From contig NZ_JRKI01000061.1 of the NCBI RefSeq assembly GCF_000935125.1, positions 186,001 through 250,000 of the forward strand: DNA of 64,000 bases, given 5' to 3'. The stretch is from Streptomyces natalensis ATCC 27448. Lineage in GTDB: Bacteria > Actinomycetota > Actinomycetes > Streptomycetales > Streptomycetaceae. The position numbers were made by a program, and so were the translations under genes. The stretch's first letter is position 1; every line of letters begins with the position of its first letter. Below the pieces are notes generated by a model, which saw nothing but the letters and a program-made list of their open reading frames with translations, was not told the origin of the DNA and searched no databases. Positions 26,880 to 35,859 of the stretch are shown here, one piece after another.

Positions 26880-28763
26880 TCAGTCGTCTTCGCTGTCGCC
26901 GAAGTCCGGACGCACGCCCCGGGCGGCCATGACCTCGTCGTTGGAGGTGCCTGCGGCGACCATCGGCCACACCTGGGCGTCCTCGTGGACGATGAAGTCG
27001 ATCACGACCGGGCGGTCGTTGATGGCATTGGCCTTGGCGATGACCGCGTCGAGTTCGTCCGCGCTCTCACAGCGCATCGCGACACAGCCCATCGCCTCGG
27101 ACAGCTTGACGAAGTCCGGGACACGGGTGCCCGTCGAGGGCTGCTTGCCGGCCCCCGCGGCGGAGCCGCTGGTCGACTCAGCGGGGCCGGAGTGCAGCAC
27201 GGTGTTGGAGTAGCGCTGGTTGTAGAAGAGGGTCTGCCACTGACGGACCATGCCCAGCGCGCCGTTGTTGATGATCGCGACCTTGATCGGGATGTTGTTC
27301 AGCGCGCAGGTGACCAGCTCCTGATTGGTCATCTGGAAGCAGCCGTCGCCGTCGATCGCCCAGACCGTACGGCCGGGCTGTCCGGCCTTGGCGCCCATCG
27401 CGGCGGGGACGGCGTAGCCCATCGTCCCGGCGCCGCCGGAGTTCAGCCAGGTGGCGGGCTGCTCGTAGTTGATGAAGTGGGCGGCCCACATCTGGTGCTG
27501 GCCGACGCCCGCGGCGTAGATGGTGTCGGCGGGGGCGAGCCTGCCGATCCGCTCGATGACCTGCTGCGGGGAGAGGGTGCCGTCCTCCGGCAGGTCGTAG
27601 CCGAGCGGGTAGGTCTCGCGCCAGCGGTTGAGGTCCTTCCACCAGGCGCTGTAGTCGCCCTTGTGCCCGGCCGCGTGCTCGGCCTGGACGGCGACGATCA
27701 GATCGGCGATGACCTCGCGGGCGTCGCCCACGATCGGCACGTCCGCGGCGCGGTTCTTGCCGATCTCGGCCGGGTCGATGTCGGCGTGGACGACCTTGGC
27801 GTACGGGGCGAAGGAGTCCAGCTTGCCGGTGACGCGGTCGTCGAAGCGGGCGCCGAGGGTGATCAGCAGGTCGGACTTCTGGAGGGCGGTGACGGCGGTG
27901 ACCGCGCCGTGCATACCAGGCATGCCGACGTGCTGGGGGTGGCTGTCGGGGAAGGCGCCCAGCGCCATCAGGGTGGTGGTGACGGGCGCGCCGGTCAGCT
28001 CGGCGAGGACCTTCAGTTCGGCGGTGGCGCCGGCCTTGAGGACGCCGCCGCCGACGTAGAGCACCGGGCGCTTGGACTCGGCGATCAGCCGGGCGGCCTC
28101 GCGGATCTGCTTGGCGTGCGGCTTGGTCACCGGGCGGTAGCCGGGCAGCTCGGTGTGCGGCGGCCAGCTGAAGACGGTCTGCGCCTGCAGGGCGTCCTTG
28201 GCGATGTCGACCAGGACCGGGCCGGGGCGGCCGGTGGAGGCGATGTGGAACGCCTCGGCGATCGTGCGGGGGATGTCGGCGGGGTCGGTGACCAGGAAGT
28301 TGTGCTTGGTGATCGGCATGGTGATGCCGCAGATGTCCGCCTCCTGGAAGGCGTCCGTGCCGATCGCCTTGGAGGCGACCTGACCGGTGATCGCGACCAG
28401 CGGGACGGAGTCCATGTGGGCGTCGGCGATCGGGGTGACGAGGTTGGTCGCGCCCGGCCCCGAGGTCGCCATGCACACGCCGACCTTGCCGGTGGCCTGG
28501 GCGTATCCCGTGGCGGCGTGTCCGGCGCCCTGCTCGTGCCGGACCAGGATGTGCCGGACCTTCGAGGAGTCCATCATCGGGTCGTACGCAGGCAGGATCG
28601 CACCGCCGGGAATGCCGAACACGGTGTCGGCCCCGACCTCCTCAAGCGAACGGATGAGGGACTGCGCGCCCGTGACGTGCTCAACGGTGGCGGGCTGCTG
28701 CGGTCCGCCGGCGTTACGGGCCCGCGGCTGCGGATGGTGGGCCCCGGAGGCCTGCTCGGTCAT
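26880..28763 (-). CDS. ilvB: Acetolactate synthase large (catalytic) subunit
   Basis: 627 residues from the ATG at 28763. TPP/FAD-dependent condensation of two pyruvates, or pyruvate with 2-oxobutyrate. Motifs: VFGIPGGAILPAYD, the catalytic-Glu region HEQGAGHAATGYAQATG, the TPP-binding GDGCFQMTNQELVTCALNN, and the FAD-region GARFDDRVTGKLDSFAP. First structural gene of ilvBNC, controlled by a leader peptide and attenuator upstream. A Ser/Gly-rich insert (ESTSGSAAGAGKQPS) interrupts the C-terminal domain; the surrounding motifs are intact. Confidence 0.95.
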   Translation of the reverse strand: MTEQASGAHHPQPRARNAGGPQQPATVEHVTGAQSLIRSLEEVGADTVFGIPGGAILPAYDPMMDSSKVRHILVRHEQGAGHAATGYAQATGKVGVCMATSGPGATNLVTPIADAHMDSVPLVAITGQVASKAIGTDAFQEADICGITMPITKHNFLVTDPADIPRTIAEAFHIASTGRPGPVLVDIAKDALQAQTVFSWPPHTELPGYRPVTKPHAKQIREAARLIAESKRPVLYVGGGVLKAGATAELKVLAELTGAPVTTTLMALGAFPDSHPQHVGMPGMHGAVTAVTALQKSDLLITLGARFDDRVTGKLDSFAPYAKVVHADIDPAEIGKNRAADVPIVGDAREVIADLIVAVQAEHAAGHKGDYSAWWKDLNRWRETYPLGYDLPEDGTLSPQQVIERIGRLAPADTIYAAGVGQHQMWAAHFINYEQPATWLNSGGAGTMGYAVPAAMGAKAGQPGRTVWAIDGDGCFQMTNQELVTCALNNIPIKVAIINNGALGMVRQWQTLFYNQRYSNTVLHSGPAESTSGSAAGAGKQPSTGTRVPDFVKLSEAMGCVAMRCESADELDAVIAKANAINDRPVVIDFIVHEDAQVWPMVAAGTSNDEVMAARGVRPDFGDSEDD

Positions 28764-28830
28764 CTGCGTCTCTTCTCGAAGCTGAGGGTTTTGACGGGAT
28801 TTGGCGGGATTTGTGCGGTTGCGGTGCAAC

Positions 28831-28864
28831 AAAAAACCCCCCGTGCCTAGTGGCAAGCGAGGGG
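28831..28864 (-). terminator. ilvB attenuator hairpin
   Basis: On the minus strand, outer CCCC/GGGG and inner TGCC/GGCA arms are followed directly by six T residues. It lies between the leader peptide stop (28907) and the ilvB start (28763), as expected for transcription attenuation. Confidence 0.8.
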
Positions 28865-28906
28865 AGCGCGTCGGAGCGGTTCGCCGGGCATCTTCGGGCC
28901 CTGGCT

Positions 28907-28948
28907 TCAGCCGACGCGCTGTCCAAGTACGAGAATTCGGGTGCGCAT
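28907..28948 (-). CDS. ilvB operon leader peptide (MRTRILVLGQRVG)
   Basis: Thirteen codons from the ATG at 28948, with Ile-Leu-Val-Leu in a row at positions 5-8: all three branched-chain amino acids made by the operon. This matches the ilvB leader known in Streptomyces. Ribosome stalling at these codons when charged tRNA is scarce would block formation of the terminator at 28831-28864 and permit ilvBNC transcription. Confidence 0.9.
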   Translation of the reverse strand: MRTRILVLGQRVG

Positions 28949-28981
28949 GGCACTGACCCTCCCCCTGTCGTGCACCGAGTG

Positions 28982-31900
28982 TCAAGTGGGTGGGACGGAG
29001 GTCTCACTATTTGAGCGCAATGGCGGATGCACGAGCGATTCCGGGGCCGCGGCGGCCCCCCGCCGCGCGGGCACCGCACTGCCGCTGAGCACCACCGCGC
29101 GGCCCTCCCCGGCCAGGTCGGGCACCGGGTAGGCGCCGCGGGCCAGCGCGCACCGCAGCCGGTGCTCGTCCAGCGGTCCGGAGAACGCCAGGCCCTGGCC
29201 GTGGGTGCAGCCCATGGAGTGCAGCGCCAGGACCTGTTCGGGCAGATCGACGCCGTCCGCGACGGACTGCATGCCCAGGTCGGCGGCGATCCGCAACAGG
29301 CCGGCGGTGATCTTGTGCAGCCGGGGGGACTCCACGACGCCGTCGATCATGCCGCGGTCCAGGCGCAGGACGTCGACGGGCAGGCGGCGCAGCGCCATCG
29401 CGGCGTATCCGCTGCCGAAGCCGTCCAGGGCGATCCGCACGCCCAGCCGGCGCAGGGCGACCAGGCGGCGCTCCAGTTCGTCCAGGGGGATGCGCGGGTC
29501 GCTGTCGGACAGTTCCAGCACCAGCGAACCGGGCGGCAGGCCGTGCCGGTCCAGCAGCGTCTCGACGGTCCTGGGCGGCATCGCGCGGTCCATCAGACGG
29601 CGGGCGGAGAGGCGGACGGCGACGGGGACCGGGTGGCCGGCGCGGTGCCGGGCCCCGGCCTGCTCCAGGGCCTCCTCCAGCTGCCAGCGGCTGAGCTCCG
29701 CGGCCCGGGCGCCGTCCTCGGTACGCCGGCCGCGGTCGCCGACCCGCAGGAATTCGTGGGGGGTGAACAGGATGCCCTCGGCGGAGCGCCAGCGGGCGTG
29801 GGCGGCGAGGGCGGTGACCTTGCCGCTGGAGAGCTCGACCACCGGCTGGTGCAGCAGCGTGAACTCGCCGTCGTGCAGGGCGGTGCGCAGTTTGCCGACG
29901 AGCTCGGCGCGCTGCACCACCTCGGCCTGCATCTGCGGGGCGTACATCTCCACCCGGCCCTTGCCGGCCTGTTTGGCGCGGTACATCGCCATATCGGCGT
30001 TGCGCAGCAGCGCGGACGGGGTGACGCCCGGGTCGGCGAAGGCGACGCCGATGCTGGCGGCGACGCGGACGTCGCGGCCGTCGATGCGGTACGGCTCGGA
30101 GAGTTTGATGCGCAGCCGGTCGGCGATCTCGTGGACGCGCAGTTCACGGGCGGTGTGGTCGCGGGTGCCGTCGCCGGTGATCAGCGCGGCGAACTCGTCG
30201 CCGCCGAGCCGCGCCGCTATGTCCCCCGAGCGCACCGATTCGCCCAGCCTGCGGGCGGCCTGCACCAGCAGTTCGTCGCCCGCCTGGTGGCCGATGGTGT
30301 CGTTGACCTGTTTGAAGCCGTCGAGGTCGATGTAGAGCACGGCGGTGTCGTGATCGCTGGCGCGGCGGCCGGTGACGGCCTGGCTGACCCGTTCGGTGAA
30401 CAGCGCGCGGTTGGGCAGGTCGGTGAGGGCGTCGTGGGAGGCGTTGTGCTGGAGCTGGGCCTGGAGACGGACCCGTTCGGTGACGTCGCGGGAGTTGAAG
30501 ATCAGGCCGCCGTGGTGGCGGTTGACGGTGGACTCGACGTTCAGCCAGCCGTCGCCGCCCACCCGCCGGTCCCCGGCCCGGAAGCGGCATTCGATACGGG
30601 TGGTGGGCTCCTTCTCGGGCGGGGCGGCGAGGAACCGGCGGACCTCGTGCACCACGCGCCCCAGGTCCTCGGGGTGGATCAGCGAGGCCAGTTCGGAGCC
30701 GACCAGCTCCTCGGCGTCGCGGCCGTAGACCCCGGCCGCTGCGGGGCTGACGTAGCGCAGGACGCCGGTCGGGGCGGCGATCATGATGACGTCGCTGGAG
30801 CCCTGCACCAGGGAGCGGAAGTGGTTCTCCTTCTGGGCCAGTTCCTGGGTGAGGGTGATGTTGTCGAGCAGCATGATGCCCTGGCGCACGACGAGCGCCA
30901 GGACGACCGTGCAGCCGGTGAAGAGCACCACCTTGTCGATCCGCCGCCCGTCCAGGACGTTGGTGAGGATGCCCAACGTGCAGACGGCGGCGGCCAGATA
31001 CGGGGTCAGGGCGGCGAGCGAGCCGGCGATGGGGCGGCTGCCGGGCGGCTGGGGGCGGCGGGCGGTGCGCTGGAGGTCGTCGACGGCCGGCTCCCCGGGC
31101 GTACGGCGGGCGACCCAGGGCGCGTAGGCGAGCAGTATCGACCCGGCGAACCAGCCGGCGTCCAGGATCTGGCCGGAGCGGTAGTGGTCGCGCAGCAGCG
31201 GCGAGCTGAACAGGGCGTCGCACAGCACCGTGAGCGCCAGGGCGGCCACCGCGGTGTTGATGGCCGAGCGGTGCACCGAGGAGCGCCGGAAGTGCAGCAC
31301 CAGCACCATGCTCACCAGCACGATGTCCAGCAGCGGATAGGCCAGCGAGAGCGCGCTCTGGGCGACGCTGGTGCCCTCGAAGCGGGTGGTGTGGGCGAGG
31401 GCGAGGCTCCAGGAGAGGGTGACCAGGGAGCCGGCGATCAGCCAGGCGTCCAGGCCCAGGCAGACCCAGCCGGCGCGGCTGACCGGTCTCTTGGCGAGCA
31501 CCAGCAGGCCGACGATGGCCGGCGGGGCGAACAGCAGGAAGCAGAAGTCGGCGAGGGAGGGGCTGGGCACCTGGGCGCGCAGCACGACTTCGTACCAGCC
31601 CCATACGCCGTTGCCGAGGCCGGCCATCGCGGAGGAGGCGGCGAAGAGCATCCAGGCGGGGCGGAAGCGGCTGGTGCGGTGGCGGCGGGCGTACAGACCG
31701 CAGGAGACGGCGGCCACCAGGGCGGCGGCGCTGAGGCCGAAGTCGCCCATGAACAGCGCGATTTCGTGCGACCCCCAGCCCAGGGCCGCGCCGAGCGCGT
31801 AGCCGCCGCAGACCACGGCCAAGGCAACTTGCGGTACCACGCTCGGCGGGCCGCCGGCGGGGGCCGACGGCCGGGAGAGCACCGCCCCCGGGGCGCTCAC

Positions 31901-32110
31901 CGCGGCCTCCTGCCGGCCCGTGCGCGGCGCCGCCGCGACCGGGGTGCCCGCAGATCGTGCAGTATCGCCTCGGGCGCTCGTGGATCGCGCGTGACGCGAT
32001 TCATCCATCGACCGTGCATCGCCCGTCGCCCCCCTCGAGTTCCGGATCCTTCGCTCGCGCCGTTCAGTTGGGCGCTGTCCCCGATCCGGACGATACACCA
32101 GATCCGTCAC
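28982..32110 (-). CDS. Membrane PAS-GGDEF-EAL protein with degenerate EAL domain
   Basis: Up to 1042 residues; the GTG at 32110 gives the longest frame and the ATG at 32008 is an alternative. The first ~90 residues are low-complexity. An MHYT/7TM-like array of about ten membrane helices follows (~92-415), then PAS (~430-545) and GGDEF (~555-715, motif GGDEF at 636-640 intact, SIDLDGFKQVND-type region present). The EAL region (~740-985) is degenerate: EAL reads AAH (769-771), DDFGTG reads DGFGSG, and the KIDRSF lysine is Arg. It is therefore probably a diguanylate cyclase with a non-catalytic EAL sensor. S. coelicolor has a comparable protein in this neighbourhood (from memory). Confidence 0.85.
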   Translation of the reverse strand: MTDLVYRPDRGQRPTERRERRIRNSRGATGDARSMDESRHARSTSARGDTARSAGTPVAAAPRTGRQEAAVSAPGAVLSRPSAPAGGPPSVVPQVALAVVCGGYALGAALGWGSHEIALFMGDFGLSAAALVAAVSCGLYARRHRTSRFRPAWMLFAASSAMAGLGNGVWGWYEVVLRAQVPSPSLADFCFLLFAPPAIVGLLVLAKRPVSRAGWVCLGLDAWLIAGSLVTLSWSLALAHTTRFEGTSVAQSALSLAYPLLDIVLVSMVLVLHFRRSSVHRSAINTAVAALALTVLCDALFSSPLLRDHYRSGQILDAGWFAGSILLAYAPWVARRTPGEPAVDDLQRTARRPQPPGSRPIAGSLAALTPYLAAAVCTLGILTNVLDGRRIDKVVLFTGCTVVLALVVRQGIMLLDNITLTQELAQKENHFRSLVQGSSDVIMIAAPTGVLRYVSPAAAGVYGRDAEELVGSELASLIHPEDLGRVVHEVRRFLAAPPEKEPTTRIECRFRAGDRRVGGDGWLNVESTVNRHHGGLIFNSRDVTERVRLQAQLQHNASHDALTDLPNRALFTERVSQAVTGRRASDHDTAVLYIDLDGFKQVNDTIGHQAGDELLVQAARRLGESVRSGDIAARLGGDEFAALITGDGTRDHTARELRVHEIADRLRIKLSEPYRIDGRDVRVAASIGVAFADPGVTPSALLRNADMAMYRAKQAGKGRVEMYAPQMQAEVVQRAELVGKLRTALHDGEFTLLHQPVVELSSGKVTALAAHARWRSAEGILFTPHEFLRVGDRGRRTEDGARAAELSRWQLEEALEQAGARHRAGHPVPVAVRLSARRLMDRAMPPRTVETLLDRHGLPPGSLVLELSDSDPRIPLDELERRLVALRRLGVRIALDGFGSGYAAMALRRLPVDVLRLDRGMIDGVVESPRLHKITAGLLRIAADLGMQSVADGVDLPEQVLALHSMGCTHGQGLAFSGPLDEHRLRCALARGAYPVPDLAGEGRAVVLSGSAVPARRGAAAAPESLVHPPLRSNSETSVPPT

Positions 32111-32189
32111 TCAGGGACATAGGGTATCTACGGAGTGTGACTGGCCCGGGGGTGGTCGACACACTGTGCAGTCGTACGGCCTCGTAGTG

Positions 32190-33167
32190 CTACGCGCAAG
32201 CGTCCTCGCCGGCGGTGGCGACCACATTGCGCAGCGGCTTCCCGGCCGCGAAAAGCGTCAACTGCTCGCGCAGAAGCCGCTTCGCACGGGGCAGAAAGGC
32301 AGAGCTGGGGCCCCCGACGTGTGGAGTGATGAGCACGCCGGGAGCGTGCCACAGCGGATGCCCGGCGGGCAGGGGTTCCGGATCCGTCACATCGAGTGCC
32401 GCGCGCAACCGTCCGGACGTCACTTCGGGCAGCAGCGCGGCGGTGTCGACGATCGGGCCGCGGGCGACGTTCACCAGAAGTGCGCCGTCCTTCATCCGTG
32501 CCAGGACATCGCGTCCGACCAGGCCACGGGTCTCGTCGGTGAGCGGAGTGGCGAGGATGACGACGTCCGCGGAGGGCACGAGGGCGGACAGCGCGGAGAG
32601 TGGATGCACGGGGCCGCGCACGGTCTCACGTGCGGTGCGCGCGATGCGCGAAACCCGCGCGCACTCAAAGGGCGTGAGCCGGTCTTCGATGGCACTGCCG
32701 ATCGAACCATAGCCCACAATGAGGACGGACTTGTCGGCCAGCGCCGGCTGGAAGCCCGCCCGCCATTCCTCGGCGTCCTGGCCCCGTACGAACTCGGGAA
32801 TTCCGCGCAGCGAGGCGAGCGTCAGGGTGAGTGCCAGCTCGGCCGTACTGGCGTCGTGCAGCCCGCGGGCGTTGCACAGCCGGGCGCCGGGCGGCATCGA
32901 GGGCAGGCCCGGCAGCACGGCGTCGACCCCGGCGGTCAGGGTCTGCACGGCCTCGACCCGGCGCATCAGCGGCAGCGGCCGCAGGCAGACCGCGGCGTCC
33001 TTCATGTAGGGCACGACGTAGAAGACGCAGTCGGCGGGATCGCCGGGGTAGGCCGGGCCGGCATCCCAGTGGAGGTAGCGCGGACCCTCGGGCAGGCCCT
33101 CGATCAGGTCGGGCGCGAGGGGGAGCCAGACGTCCCCGGTGCCGGCGCGGTGGTGCGTTGATGCCAT
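32190..33167 (-). CDS. D-2-hydroxyacid dehydrogenase family protein
   Basis: 325 residues. NAD(P)-dependent oxidoreductase of the D-isomer 2-hydroxyacid family. Rossmann motif VLIVGYGSIGSAIEDRL; catalytic residues in NVARGPIVDT (Arg), VTDPEPLPAGHPLW (Glu) and ITPHVGGPS (His). The substrate is unknown; the family includes phosphoglycerate, glycerate/hydroxypyruvate and lactate dehydrogenases. It lacks the ACT/ASB domains of SerA. It is divergent from the aldo/keto reductase gene, with a 164-bp inverted-repeat element in the shared promoter region, and lies 79 bp upstream of the GGDEF gene. Confidence 0.85.
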   Translation of the reverse strand: MASTHHRAGTGDVWLPLAPDLIEGLPEGPRYLHWDAGPAYPGDPADCVFYVVPYMKDAAVCLRPLPLMRRVEAVQTLTAGVDAVLPGLPSMPPGARLCNARGLHDASTAELALTLTLASLRGIPEFVRGQDAEEWRAGFQPALADKSVLIVGYGSIGSAIEDRLTPFECARVSRIARTARETVRGPVHPLSALSALVPSADVVILATPLTDETRGLVGRDVLARMKDGALLVNVARGPIVDTAALLPEVTSGRLRAALDVTDPEPLPAGHPLWHAPGVLITPHVGGPSSAFLPRAKRLLREQLTLFAAGKPLRNVVATAGEDACA

Positions 33168-33215
33168 GGCCGCAGGCTATGCGAAAAGGCGTTTGGTACA
33201 GACGTTAGTTTGGTC

Positions 33216-33379
33216 AGGGCGCTTCTGACGGATCTCCGTGGAGGAAGGAGCGGCGCCTGGTGCGTGCGATCGCAAGGCGCCGGGATGTCTTCATAGCGGA
33301 GCTATGGGGATCTTTCGGCAACGCCGCGAGCGTGCGTGCCAGGCGCCGCGACGCCACGGAGATCCATCAGAAGCGCCCT
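33216..33379. mobile_element. MITE-like inverted-repeat element
   Basis: A 164-bp segment with 26-bp terminal inverted repeats (AGGGCGCTTCTGACGGATCT at the left end continuing to 33241; the right copy at 33354-33379 differs by one base). An inner repeat GCGGCGCCTGG (33250-33260) is mirrored at 33339-33349. In the middle, CATAGC-GGA-GCTATG forms a small hairpin. No ORF is present. Its size, inverted ends and intergenic position fit a non-autonomous transposon. No clear target-site duplication was found, so an alternative is a long regulatory hairpin. Confidence 0.6.
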
Positions 33380-33421
33380 AAGGGCCCTTGATCGGGGGCG
33401 AGGGGACGGAGGCACGACCAG

Positions 33422-34459
33422 GTGGAGCGCAGGACAATCGGTGCGGCGGCCCTCGAAGTGGGCGCCGTCGGACTGGGCTGTATGCCGATGAGCTGGGGGT
33501 ACACCGCCTCGCAGCGCAGCGGGGAGGGTTCGCTGCGGGCCGTGCACACCGCGCTCGACCGGGGGTGCAGCCTGCTGGACACCGCCGATATGTACGGGCC
33601 CTTCACCAATGAACTCCTGGTCGGCCGGGCGCTCAAGGAGCGGCGCGAGGACGCGTTCGTGTCGACCAAATGCGGGCTGCTGGTCGGCGAGCAGCATGTC
33701 GTCGCCAACGGGCGCCCCGGCTATGTCAAACGCGCCTGTGACGCCTCGCTGCGCCGGCTGGGGACCGACCGCATCGACCTCTACCAGTTGCACCGCGCCG
33801 ACCCCGAGGTGCCCATCGAGGAGACCTGGGGCGCGATGGCGGAGCTGGTGGCCGCGGGGAAGGTGCGGTCCCTGGGGCTGTGCGCGGTGGGGGCGCGGGC
33901 GGTACGGCCGCCCCGCGCGGCCCGTTCCGTGCGCCGTACGGGCACCGGGCGCCGCCCCGGGTCCCGGATGCACGACGGCACACTGCGCCAACTGGAGCGC
34001 ATCCAGCAGGTGTTCCCGGTCAGCAGTGTGCAGGCCGAGCTGTCGGTGTGGTCGCGACAGGCCCTGGAGGAGCTGCTGCCGTGGTGCGAGTCCCGGGGCG
34101 TGGGCTTCCTGGCGGCGATGCCGCTGGGCAACGGCTATCTGACCGGCACCCTCACCCCGGGCCAGGGCTTCGAACCGGAGGACCTGCGGGCCCGTCACCC
34201 GCGGTTCACCGCCGAGATGATGGCGGCCAACCAGCCGGTGGTCGCGGGGCTGCGGCGGATCGGCGCCCGCCACGGCGCGACGCCCGGACAGGTGGCGCTG
34301 GCGTGGGTGCTGGCCCAGGGGCGCCATGTGGTTCCCGTACCGGGGACGAAGAAGGAGCGCTGGGCGGCGCAGAACGCGAAGGCGGCGGACCTGGTCCTGG
34401 ACCGGGAGGACCTGGCGGAGATCGCGGCGCTGCCGCCGGCGCGGGAGTCGTGGTACTGA
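33422..34459 (+). CDS. Aldo/keto reductase
   Basis: 345 residues; GTG start with GGAGG about 9 nt upstream. NADPH-dependent carbonyl reductase fold. Catalytic tetrad visible: Asp in LLDTADMYG, Tyr in the same block, Lys in FVSTKCG, His in YQLHRAD. The C-terminal cofactor-binding region is VVPVPGTKKERWAAQN. An Arg/Pro-rich stretch of about 25 residues (RPPRAARSVRRTGTGRRPGS) interrupts the barrel after GLCAVGARA and looks like an insertion relative to typical family members. The substrate is unknown. No operon partner is evident; a lipoprotein gene begins 119 bp downstream. Confidence 0.87.
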   Translation: MERRTIGAAALEVGAVGLGCMPMSWGYTASQRSGEGSLRAVHTALDRGCSLLDTADMYGPFTNELLVGRALKERREDAFVSTKCGLLVGEQHVVANGRPGYVKRACDASLRRLGTDRIDLYQLHRADPEVPIEETWGAMAELVAAGKVRSLGLCAVGARAVRPPRAARSVRRTGTGRRPGSRMHDGTLRQLERIQQVFPVSSVQAELSVWSRQALEELLPWCESRGVGFLAAMPLGNGYLTGTLTPGQGFEPEDLRARHPRFTAEMMAANQPVVAGLRRIGARHGATPGQVALAWVLAQGRHVVPVPGTKKERWAAQNAKAADLVLDREDLAEIAALPPARESWY

Positions 34460-34578
34460 CGGCGTGACCCGCTGGCGCGCGGTGGGCCGCGCCGCGGCAC
34501 CTCAGGCGCGCCGCCGCCCCGTCCCGCCACCTCAATGTGGTCTCCTTGTGGCGCCCCGCCGACGAGAGGACCCCTGCC

Positions 34579-35760
34579 GTGCAACGCCGTTCCCGTACCG
34601 CCGTGTTGGCCGCCGCCTCGCTGCTCCTGGCGGCCGGCTGTTCCTCCGGTGGCGGGCCGGCCGCCACGGGGGGCGGCTCGGCCGCACCGAAGGGCACGGC
34701 CCCCGGCGCGACGGCGTCGCCGAGCGCCGCTCCCTCCGCCACCGCACCGCCCGCCAAGGGCTCGGTCAAGGTGGTCGGCACGCTGACCACCGGGCTGAAG
34801 TCACCCTGGGGCGTGGCCGTCCTGCCGGGCGGCGATCTGCTGGTCGCCTCGCGCGACACCGGGACGATCGTGCGGGTGTCGGCGGAGAACGGGAAGACCA
34901 CGAAGGTGGGGTCGGTGCCGGGCGTGGACCCGGGCGGTGAGGGCGGGATGCTGGGGCTCGCGGTGTCCCCGACGTTCGGCGCCGACCGCGAGGTGTACGC
35001 GTACTTCACCACCGCCTCCGACAACCGCATCGCGCGCATGATCTACGACGAGAAGCGCGCCCCGGGCGACCAGCTCGGCGCCCCCGACACGATTCTGCGG
35101 GGCATCCCCAAGGGGGAGATCCACAACGGCGGGCGGATCGCCTTCGGCCCGGACAAGATGCTCTACGCCGGTACGGGCGAGACCGGCGACACCGGGCTCG
35201 CGCAGGACAAGGAGTCGCTGGGCGGCAAGATCCTGCGGATGACGCCGGACGGCGAGCCGGTGCACGGCAACCCCCGGGCCGATTCGGTGATCTACGACTA
35301 CGGTCACCGCAATGTCCAGGGCCTGGCCTGGGACGACGGCAAACGGCTGTGGGCCTCGGAGTTCGGGCAGAACACCTGGGACGAGCTCAACCTCGTCGAG
35401 CCGGGCAAGAACTACGGCTGGCCCGAGGTGGAGGGCAAGGCCAAGGGCGCGCAGAGCGGCTCCGGGTACACCGATCCGGTCGAGCAGTGGAAGACGAAGG
35501 ACGCCTCGCCCAGCGGGATCGCCTACGCCAAGGGCTCGATCTGGATGGCGTCGCTGCGCGGCGAACGGCTGTGGCGGATCGCCCTGAACGGCACCGAGCC
35601 GGTGGCGGCCCCGCAGGCGTTCCTCAAGGGCACCTACGGGCGGCTGCGCACCGTCGTGGCAGCCGGGGACGGGTCGTTGTGGCTGGTCACGAGCAACACC
35701 GACGGGCGGGGCAAGCCCCGTAAGGGAGATGACCGGATTCTCCGGCTGAAGGTGAGCTAG
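34579..35760 (+). CDS. PQQ-dependent aldose sugar dehydrogenase-like lipoprotein
   Basis: 393 residues; GTG start with GAGAGGA 10 nt upstream. A lipoprotein signal with lipobox LAAGC, then a Gly/Ser/Thr/Ala-rich spacer (~25-60), then a six-bladed beta-propeller of the glucose/sorbosone dehydrogenase (GSDH) type: GLKSPWGVAVLPGGDLLVASR, GGEGGMLGLAVSP, HNGGRIAFGPDKMLY, YGHRNVQGLAWD, and NYGWPEVEG near the PQQ/calcium sites. Membrane-anchored and extracytoplasmic. The family oxidises aldoses with PQQ; Streptomyces PQQ supply and the true substrate are uncertain. Confidence 0.85.
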   Translation: MQRRSRTAVLAAASLLLAAGCSSGGGPAATGGGSAAPKGTAPGATASPSAAPSATAPPAKGSVKVVGTLTTGLKSPWGVAVLPGGDLLVASRDTGTIVRVSAENGKTTKVGSVPGVDPGGEGGMLGLAVSPTFGADREVYAYFTTASDNRIARMIYDEKRAPGDQLGAPDTILRGIPKGEIHNGGRIAFGPDKMLYAGTGETGDTGLAQDKESLGGKILRMTPDGEPVHGNPRADSVIYDYGHRNVQGLAWDDGKRLWASEFGQNTWDELNLVEPGKNYGWPEVEGKAKGAQSGSGYTDPVEQWKTKDASPSGIAYAKGSIWMASLRGERLWRIALNGTEPVAAPQAFLKGTYGRLRTVVAAGDGSLWLVTSNTDGRGKPRKGDDRILRLKVS

Positions 35761-35859
35761 CGCGATCTGGCTCCCGTCCGGGAATACTGATCCCCTTTTC
35801 GAACGGCCTGCCTGGACTCGGGGGCGGGGTGCGCAGCCGGGGGCGGTCGGCCGGGGGCG

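Noticed and set aside
29027..32122. Plus-strand open frame of ~1030 codons opposite the GGDEF-EAL gene
   Set aside because: Shadow frame: no motifs, composition dominated by Gly/Ala/Gln/Asp, and the opposite strand has intact PAS and GGDEF domains.
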